Below are positions 57,644 through 64,000 of a stretch of 64,000 nt of DNA, piece by piece. The notes beneath the pieces were generated by a model. The model saw only the letters and a program-made list of their open reading frames with translations, made no database searches and was not told the DNA's origin. How positions within the stretch are numbered: the first letter of the stretch is position 1; every line of letters starts with the position of its first letter. Made by a program: the position numbers and the translations under genes. This DNA is from Kalaharituber pfeilii (lineage: Eukaryota > Ascomycota > Pezizomycetes > Pezizales > Pezizaceae), in contig WHUZ01000065.1 of the NCBI GenBank assembly GCA_015179045.1, positions 124,001 through 188,000 of the forward strand, given 5' to 3'.

Positions 57644-59735
57644 TCAATCATATAGTTGATTCCACGTAGTCAAATCTATCCTGCTATTCACTATCCAACA
57701 TCGCCCTGGCTCCAACTCAATGAGATGAGCTATCCCCTCAATGTCCGATACATTTACCACACGGTCCGATTTATCCTCCCCACGGTTCTCCACTCTGACT
57801 ATGCCCTCCTCCCCCTGTGGTTTTGGATTATTATTTTTCGCCCTCAATAATGTAATATAAGCAAGCTCATATACAACACTCTCAGTCTCACCGTAGACCC
57901 TGATAATCCCTTTCAGTTTACCAGGAATTCGCCTATTTAGTTCACCCACTCGATTGTCTTTTTTTTTTTTTTTTTTTAAAATCACATAACCCCGCTTACA
58001 GCGCCAAGCCATGGCAGGGTCACTCGATTGTCTTCCTTGGCTTTATAGCGCACCCACACCCAATCTGCCCGTGGAGCAGAACGATTTCGAAACCTTCTAG
58101 TTCCTGTGCATCTAGCTATGTGTCGTTGTATCTCTTGCCCTTGAAAGTCCGGAACTTTAATGTCAATGGCTGTAAAGATCTCAGCAGGATACGTTGCCAG
58201 CTTGTCCTCGTCCGCAGGACATGCATGCATGTAGTGTAACTGGAAAAACTTGTAAGTCAGCTCAACAAGGCGAGGCAGATGTAACTCATCTGCAACGTCC
58301 AACAGCTTTAAGTCTCGCCTCCTCTTTCCATGTTTTCCTGGCACAATCTCTTCAATGTGCTGTTTTTGCATCAGCCGGACTATCAGCTGCTCTTGATCCA
58401 CTTTCGACTGTTCACCATCTAGTTCTCGACCCTCCAAAGCATCTAAATATTCCCTTGGCAAGAGAAGAATCCGTGACCATGCAACTAAATTTTTCTCTAA
58501 CATTGCCATACTATGCGTGCGAGTATATATATCCAGTATCTGCTCGGTTGCGTCCACCTTATTCGACCGCCTATAGGCGTCCTTTAACGGTTTGTGCATG
58601 GCTTCCGATATCTCCGTTGAGTACTGTAGAAGACTTCCAAACCGGAATACCTGTTCAGCATAATGTGATAGCAGATGAAGCTTCGGGAAGTTGAATGATG
58701 AATTGCACTGTACAATATCCTGAACAAGCGCTGCCCGCTCCTCACGATGCTCTTTCCGGAGGTTTGCTTTCTGAGTCGCTGTCTTGAAGTAATCATAAAG
58801 AGTGGCTTGGTCCAATGCCAGCTCCTTAGCAGCCTTCTTTGCGTGCTTCTTGGCTGCTTTCCTGGCTCTAAACTCGATGAAGACATCACTATATTCATGA
58901 AACTTGGTTAGATAGTTCTTCATGTACGTCACAGTCTCTTGCGTATGGCTAGGATATTGCGCCATGAGGCAGAAGTCCGACAGATATCGTACAGCCTTGA
59001 TCGCTTTCGAGAAGCTCACATGAGTGGCTCCATCCATACCCTGATTGTCCACTTGACCACGAAGAGCAGCTGTAAAACAAGCCAAGATCACCCTCCCAAA
59101 GTACCGCATCTCCTTTCCGCTCCATTGAGTAACACTTCGATATGGTTTGTTTGGACGAAAATACCCAGGATAAGGGGGAATGTTAGACCAGATGTCATCG
59201 AACACTGACAGTCTGTTGTGTTTCTTCAGAAAGCCATCGATCCATTCCATCAGGTGCTCCATTATACCTGAGTGTATATTGTGAAGTATATCTGGACTCA
59301 TAACCTCTTGTGGGGAGACGGTGGGAAGACTCCAAAGGGCATTGGATATCGGCTTCATCCCATGCTTATCCAAAAGCGCTGTATTCTTGGACCTCAGGTA
59401 CTGTTGATATCGTAAATGGTCCCGCTGGCTATATGCCGTCTTAGGAAGGGTTCCCAGTGCCTCTTTAGGAACGGTGCACATTGGGCAGAGATTGAGCTTG
59501 ATTCCGTGGATGTTGATGTTTTCCATATAATCCGCATGCCAGGTACAAAGTATAGGTACACATTTGCGTACTTTTTCATCGGCGCAGAGCACCTCAACTC
59601 CACCAGCCTGCAAGCTGTCAGTGTCTGAGCCATCCTATTCTGTCTTGGGGAGATCATGTTCGCTCACCTCATAAAGGTGGACAAGGGGTCTAAGGACTAT
59701 CCTCATTATGTCATGAAAGACTTGTAACGAATCAA
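57644..59735 (-). pseudogene. Plavaka-like DNA transposase, truncated and interrupted
   Basis: An exon remnant at ~59735-59668 reads VFHDIMRIVLRPLVHLYE and ends in GTGAGC. The main exon (59613 downward) contains LCADEKVRKCVPIL, HADYMENI, LNLCPMCTVPKEALG, LLHNIHSGIMEHLMEW-type sequence near 59270, PPYPGYFRPNKPYRSV and HLLSHYAEQVFRFG with SLLQYSTEISE. These are features of the Plavaka group of fungal CACTA-like (KDZ-related) transposases. At 58020-57961 a 60-bp retroposon tail interrupts AKEDNRV. Beyond it the C-terminus continues (GELNRRIPGKLKGIIRVYGE) to a stop at 57644. About the N-terminal third of a usual ~900-1000 aa protein is missing. It is inactive. Confidence 0.75.
57961..58020 (-). 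mobile_element. 60-bp tail-only retroposon (family B), 14-bp TSD
   Basis: CACTCGATTGTCTT lies at 57947-57960 and 58021-58034. The insert is poly(T), AAAATCACATAACCCCGC, TTACAGCGCCAAGCCATGGC. It shifts and terminates the transposase frame. Confidence 0.95.
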
Positions 59736-59739
59736 CCCC

Positions 59740-60440
59740 TTGATCCTTCTTTGTCCACCCAGAGATGCCTAAGCGTCCACCCTACTAATGGATCCAAGCG
59801 GGGATTCTGAACGTCTAGTACTCCGCATTTTCTCGACCTATGCATACTGTTGCAACTCAAGTCCCGCCCGGAAATTTCCACTAGTCACAATTCGTCCGAG
59901 AAAATGCAAAGGTAGACGTTCAGGATTCTGCTTGGAAATTCCATAAGTGTGAAAGCAATATATCAAGCCGGTGGACGCTCAGCATCTTATTGCAACTAAT
60001 GAAAATTTCCGGGCGGGACTTGAGTTGCAACAGTAGGTGGAGAAAATGTGGAGTGCTAGACGTTCAGGATCCCCGCTTGGAAATTCCAAAGCACTATTGA
60101 CGCTTAGGATCTTATTGCGACTAATCAAAACTCCGGGCAGGATCATGAGCGGCTGGTTATCCCGCCCTAGTAGTGGATACGGAAATAAGGTCCTGAGCGT
60201 CCACCCTACTAATGGATCCATGCGGGGATTCTGAACGTCTAGTACTCCGCTTTCTCTCGACCCATGCCGGGGTGGGATAATAAAATTTCCAGCCGCTCAT
60301 GATCCCGCTCGGAACCTAGCCTGTCACAAACCCGTGTAAGACATCGCATACTAATCAGGGTCTAGCATGTGAATCCTACAATTTATGAGACAATGCAAGG
60401 TGACAGACACTCAGGATCCCGCCTGGAAATTTCTGTTAGT
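59740..60440. repeat. Subterminal direct and inverted repeats of the Plavaka-like element
   Basis: A ~65-bp block beginning GCGTCCACCCTACTAATGG occurs at 59773-59840 and, directly repeated, at 60197-60266. An inverted version lies at 60035-60092. TTGCAACTCAAGTCCCGCCC (59851) is inverted at 60004-60032. Units such as GGATTCTGAACGTCTAGTAC recur in both orientations. This is the non-coding end of the transposon and could hold transposase binding sites. Confidence 0.65.
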
Positions 60441-60887
60441 AATAAGAGTAAGCTGCGGGTAAGAGACATAATGGATGGTTAAGAGGTCTAGCATGTGAGT
60501 TCTAGCATGTGAGTTCTATTCGACAAGATAGTCTAAAATGATTAGGCTCTCTATTGTAATTTCCATTATTGGAAAGGAATATGAGGTTGTGGACGCTCAG
60601 GGTCTGTGCATAGATGTCAGTACCTTAAACCTCACTCAGCGGTGCGGATAGAAACTATAAAGCTGCCTACTCACCCTTCGTAGCAAGTAATAGACCATAG
60701 AAGGCATCGGCGACTAGGTGCTTTTTTGGTTTCTTTTTTGTACATTCCCTTTCAGCTTTACTTCTTCTTTCAGTCATGACCTCAAAAAAGAGCCATAGTA
60801 AAGGAAAAGCTCCCATGAGAGACCTAAATCCCTTTACAATCACTCGTGCTGTCCATTTAGCGGCCTCTACCGTATCTTCGTCAACCC

Positions 60888-62370
60888 AGCAACAACCACT
60901 TTGACAGGACGAGCGCTTGGAAGCCACTCCGCAACCACAACGTCCCCCCCAGCGAAACCTACATAGATCGAAAGCACTTAAGGCGCTGAGTCTTTTGATC
61001 TAATTTCATTCCAAAATACCCAACTCCTCAAATTTCCCCTGTGGGGTGAAGTTTCGAGGAAATTTTCAGCTCCCCCCTCTGTTGCCAGCACGCCGCTATC
61101 CCTGACTTCTTGGCACGCCCACCATGAATCGGACCAATAGATTCACGGCATTGGGCAGCCCAGCACCGAAAGACACAAGCATGAGCACAGGTGCCAGAAC
61201 GATGCTTGCCAGAAGTACCCGTATCGAGGCCCCACTACTCAAGTCGATCAGTGAGAGACTCGGTGGAATCAATCTGACTGAGATGCTTGCAGCAGTGGAT
61301 GACGTCATTGAACACATTAAGCAATGTATTGTAGACCAAAAGACAAGACCGAACTTCGAGCCAACGAACAGGTTCCTACAGCATATTGATCTCCTACACA
61401 TATCGGTAACGCTACTTGCAGCAACCTCTGGGGCGGAGACTTGTACCCAGCAAGTAGATGAGCGGAGAAGCTTTTTGCGAAAGGAAGGGAGCACACAGAC
61501 TGATCCGGAAACACCACCTCCGCTGTCTTACGCAGCAATAGTTTCACAACACATCCCACCAGAAACACCACCTCCGCTGTCGTATGCAGCAATTGTTTCT
61601 CAACACATTCCACCAAACACACCCCCGACAAAGAAATCTGACCTACCTCCAATGGCACCACCAAAAAGCCGGACAAAGTCCACCGCTCCCCAATCCAAAA
61701 GCGCAGAAAGGGGGTCCAGTGCCCACCCCCCAAAGCAGAAGGAAAAGAAGCCTCCAACATCATCTCTGAAAGCAAGAACATCCCAGAAAGAAAGACTCCC
61801 GCAATCTGGCCGAGCAGTTGTGGTACATGGAATAGCGGTGATGAAGAAACTTGGGAAAGTAAGAGATTGGATGGAAAAGGCGAACCCGTGGATGGGGAGG
61901 ATTGTCGCGGCAAGATGGTTGGTGAATAAAGAAAGGAGGGAGGGAAAGAAGACTAGCTCGATTGTTATCTACCTAGAGGGGGAGGTAGAATCAGATAGTC
62001 AAACACCAGTGAAGATACGGTTATCAGGCAAATGGCACCACTCGTGCCTGTATGACTGGGACAGAACTACAAAGGTGGACGGAAAGGGGAAGGAGAGGGA
62101 TGTGGAGGAGATGGACATGACTGCTTGATTGTCTGGGGGGATATTTGGGTATTCGTGCTTGATTGTTCTCATGGGACATTGGGCTCTCGCTTTGTGTTTC
62201 CTCCGCATCACCGAAGTAGTGGTATCTTTGTGTCTTTTTACAAGGGGTCGAATGTGTAGGTAGTTGCACAGGTGCCTGTCTCCGGGCCATAAGGACTTCG
62301 GTCCAGGGACCCTGCCATGGCGAACAGCTGCAAGTGGGGTTACGTGAAATAAAAAAAAAAAAAAAAAAAA
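60888..62370 (+). mobile_element. ORF1-only LINE derivative (family B tail), 13-bp TSD
   Basis: TCTTCGTCAACCC flanks the element at 60875-60887 and 62371-62383. It has a ~236-bp 5' UTR with the hairpin TTTCCCCTGTGGGGTGAA near 61035, a single ORF, a ~220-bp 3' UTR, the family B tail (CTGCCATGGCGAACAGCTGC, GGGGTTACGTGA) and poly(A). There is no ORF2. A truncated near-identical copy lies at 25402-25998. Confidence 0.9.
61124..62128 (+). CDS. LINE ORF1-like protein of the family B element
   Basis: 334 aa, starting MNRTNRFTALGS at the first ATG after the 5' UTR hairpin. A helical N-terminal part (ERLGGINLTEMLAAVDDV) is followed by a tandem 18-residue repeat (ETPPPLSYAAIVSQHIPP twice, 61507-61614), a Lys/Pro/Ser-rich basic linker and a C-terminal domain. 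That domain reads VVVHGIAVMKKLGKVRDWM, AARWLVNKERREGKKTSS and RLSGKWHHSCLYDWDR, the same architecture as the ORF1 at 7780-8790 at low identity. Expected role: binding of element RNA in the retrotransposition particle. The SYA motif is common in fungal LINE ORF1 proteins. The frame is intact. Confidence 0.8.
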   Translation: MNRTNRFTALGSPAPKDTSMSTGARTMLARSTRIEAPLLKSISERLGGINLTEMLAAVDDVIEHIKQCIVDQKTRPNFEPTNRFLQHIDLLHISVTLLAATSGAETCTQQVDERRSFLRKEGSTQTDPETPPPLSYAAIVSQHIPPETPPPLSYAAIVSQHIPPNTPPTKKSDLPPMAPPKSRTKSTAPQSKSAERGSSAHPPKQKEKKPPTSSLKARTSQKERLPQSGRAVVVHGIAVMKKLGKVRDWMEKANPWMGRIVAARWLVNKERREGKKTSSIVIYLEGEVESDSQTPVKIRLSGKWHHSCLYDWDRTTKVDGKGKERDVEEMDMTA

Positions 62371-63208
62371 TCTTCGTCAACCCCGTCATCGACTGCAACA
62401 TCGAGTTCTACGAGGAAAAGGGCCTATACTCAAACACTTGATGCACCTCAACTGTCATTAGAAGAGTCAAGAAGAGCAAAAATTCGATGGAAAGAGGTTT
62501 GTCTTCCCCAAGCTTTGCATGGTCATTAGCTAAACTATTGCACAGGGTGAAAATTCGGAAGTGCAGGCATCATCAGAAGCAACGACACAGCCCAACAATT
62601 CAGCTAGTGATATGCAACACAACCAACTTTCAGTGAAAGTAAGAGTGACTTCGAGGGTCCATAATAATCGGAATTCCAGAAGCATAGCAAGGTTTCAGGG
62701 CGATGAACGAGCCGTCGTGGAAGAAGCCGCAAGGCTGATTAAACTCCACACCCTCTTCAAGGATCCGCTCCCAGACCTCGCCCATACGGCTATGATAATA
62801 GAGCAGCTGTGGGAGGAGGCGCAAAGCAACACAGGGGTAAAGATGGACAAAGATGACAAGATCGAAGGCTATGTCAGCTCCCTCTTACTCTTGAAATTCG
62901 AAGTGGACACTAACGGACCTTCGGTGTCTGGCTGCAGCTTCGGTCAATCCAATCACGGACACGGTCGTATCTTCTACATGAAATCAAAAAAAATATCGAC
63001 ATCCTATATGGCTTTGCGGACAAGCCTTCAACGTTCATACGCGTTCATGTACGGCGGCTCATGGAAGGTGACTGTAACGTCGACGGGGGGTCTTGGGCGG
63101 AGGTCTTGCCAAGGGGTACGGTCAGCTTGGGTATCGGCGGCGGTTCGGCGGCTATGGGTCGAGGACTACGGCGGCGGCGGCTCGGCGGCTAGGGATCACG
63201 GACTATAG

Positions 63209-63800
63209 CAAGGGCAGCGGCGGAGGAGTAGGAGAAACCAGACGGGTCTATTGATTAACAAGACAACGGACAAGGAGAAGAAGAGCTATCTACAGAGGCG
63301 GGCTTGGGGCCCTTATATGCTGGGGAATTGACATAGAAAGGGAATACAGGACTATAACGATATGAGAAAGAGAATCCGGAATGCAAGAGCGGCAATAGTG
63401 ATGCTAATATTGGAAGGCATATCAATGAGCTGTCAGAGGGCTAATCAACCGGAGCGGGACGGCTTGTCAAGCCTTTCCGAGTCGGCTATTAGTAATGTCT
63501 CACCTTCCGGCTTGGCACGTCGGCTCGGCTTGACTTGTCGGCTGCGGAAAAGGATGATATCGATGCGTGCGTAGGTGGGCTGTGACAAAGTTCGTGATAA
63601 AATATGCTATCAGAATATTATATTGAACTTTAATAATGCAATTAAGAAATAAGAACTTTATTTAATCCATTTTAATATTGTAGTTCTATGTAATATTCTC
63701 GTATTATGAACTTGAAATAAAATATGCGACTAGAATATAAAGAATATAATTAGAATATATATAAAATATGCAACTAGATATATATAATATATGCGATAAG
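63209..63800. other. No gene recognised; possible LTR-like remnant
   Basis: GC-rich to ~63595, then AT-rich with AAATATGCGACTAGAATATA repeats. A GTGAC pair near 63070 and 63580 could be a 5-bp duplication around an LTR-like segment starting TGTAACG, but the far end lacks the usual CA. Confidence 0.3.
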
Positions 63801-63886
63801 ATACTAGCTAGTAAAATATGTATTCGGACAGGGGTACTCGTGCACATTATGCGCTATGTCCGAATACATATTTTACTGGCTAGTAT
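63801..63886. repeat. 30-bp inverted repeat
   Basis: ATACTAGCTAGTAAAATATG with TATTCGGACA at 63801-63830 is repeated inverted at 63857-63886 with one mismatch, around a 26-bp loop. This may be a small MITE or its core in AT-rich DNA. Confidence 0.8.
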
Positions 63887-64000
63887 ATTGTATTATATTT
63901 TACTATGCAACTACATTGAAGTTCAAAGGCCACATATTTCATTAGAATCAATGCCTTATTGCATTGAAATGTCATAATATGTAATATTATGAATAGACTG

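Larger units (their letters stand above)
60776..63208 (+). pseudogene. DUF6532-like gene split by a retroelement
   Basis: The ATG at 60776 (MTSKKSHSKGKAP) opens a Ser/Thr-rich exon that stops at the insertion site (60887) and resumes in frame at 62384 (PSSTATSSSTRKR). It continues to a GTTTGT donor at 62497. A 49-bp intron (CTAAAC, CACAG) leads to 62546. The second exon reads FQGDERAVVEEAARLIKLHT, LFKDPLPDLAHTAMIIEQLW, which recalls DUF6532. After ~62985 the likely frame shifts by one at an A8 run (NIDILYGFADKPSTFIRVHV in the other frame). The 3' end runs into G-rich repeats. Function is unknown, and the assignment is from pattern memory. Confidence 0.55.

Noticed and set aside
63070..63590. 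Solo LTR with GTGAC duplication
   Set aside because: The right end lacks CA and no second copy is visible, so the 5-bp match may be chance.

Overview
This is eukaryotic, fungal DNA. Introns are short (about 49-146 bp) with GTAAGT- or GTATGT-like donors, CTAAC-like branch sites and TAG/CAG acceptors. The recognisable host families point to a filamentous ascomycete: Clr5-domain proteins, a very large UvrD-type helicase with a TPR-like tail, and a DUF6532-like protein. The species cannot be named from the sequence. Most of the window is transposon-derived, and host genes sit as islands between nested, largely decayed elements.

Layout. 0-0.5 kb: end of a small gene of a family with two more copies at 14.3-15.2 and 20.8-21.3 kb. 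1.5-4.5 kb: nested elements (old LINE piece, younger LINE insertion, hAT-type MITE, and a TIR transposon with 6-bp target duplications). 5.4-13.1 kb: a Ty1/copia retrotransposon, dead in integrase and interrupted by an ORF1-only LINE derivative. 13.3-24 kb: orphan exons, two copies of the small gene family and many 50-60 bp retroposed tails. 24-28 kb: MITEs and LINE fragments. 29.4-42.4 kb: a family of paralogues. The 34-kb member is an intact four-exon Clr5 gene, the 29-kb member lacks a visible Clr5 domain, and the 40-kb member is a pseudogene. A fourth remnant lies at 56 kb. 39.5 kb: pogo/Fot1-like MITE. 43.1-43.9 kb: a second copy of the 6-bp-TSD TIR transposon. 45.5-55.1 kb (minus): a multi-exon helicase gene whose 3' part is an array of ten 54-63 nt exons. 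57.6-60.4 kb: a decayed Plavaka-like transposase locus with complex subterminal repeats. 60.8-63.2 kb: a DUF6532-like gene split by a complete ORF1-only retroelement.

The strongest observations are these. (1) Seven independent insertions of only 50-60 bp, each flanked by its own 9-14 bp target duplication, consist almost entirely of a hairpin-bearing LINE 3' tail plus poly(A). (2) Two different complete retroelements encode ORF1 but no reverse transcriptase. (3) The helicase gene carries a symmetric phase-2 microexon array that has grown by 256-bp tandem duplication. (4) The same helicase gene has a GG instead of GT donor exactly inside its DEVQD motif. Element boundaries marked with target duplications were read directly from the sequence. 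Family names rest on motif recognition and have not been checked by database search.
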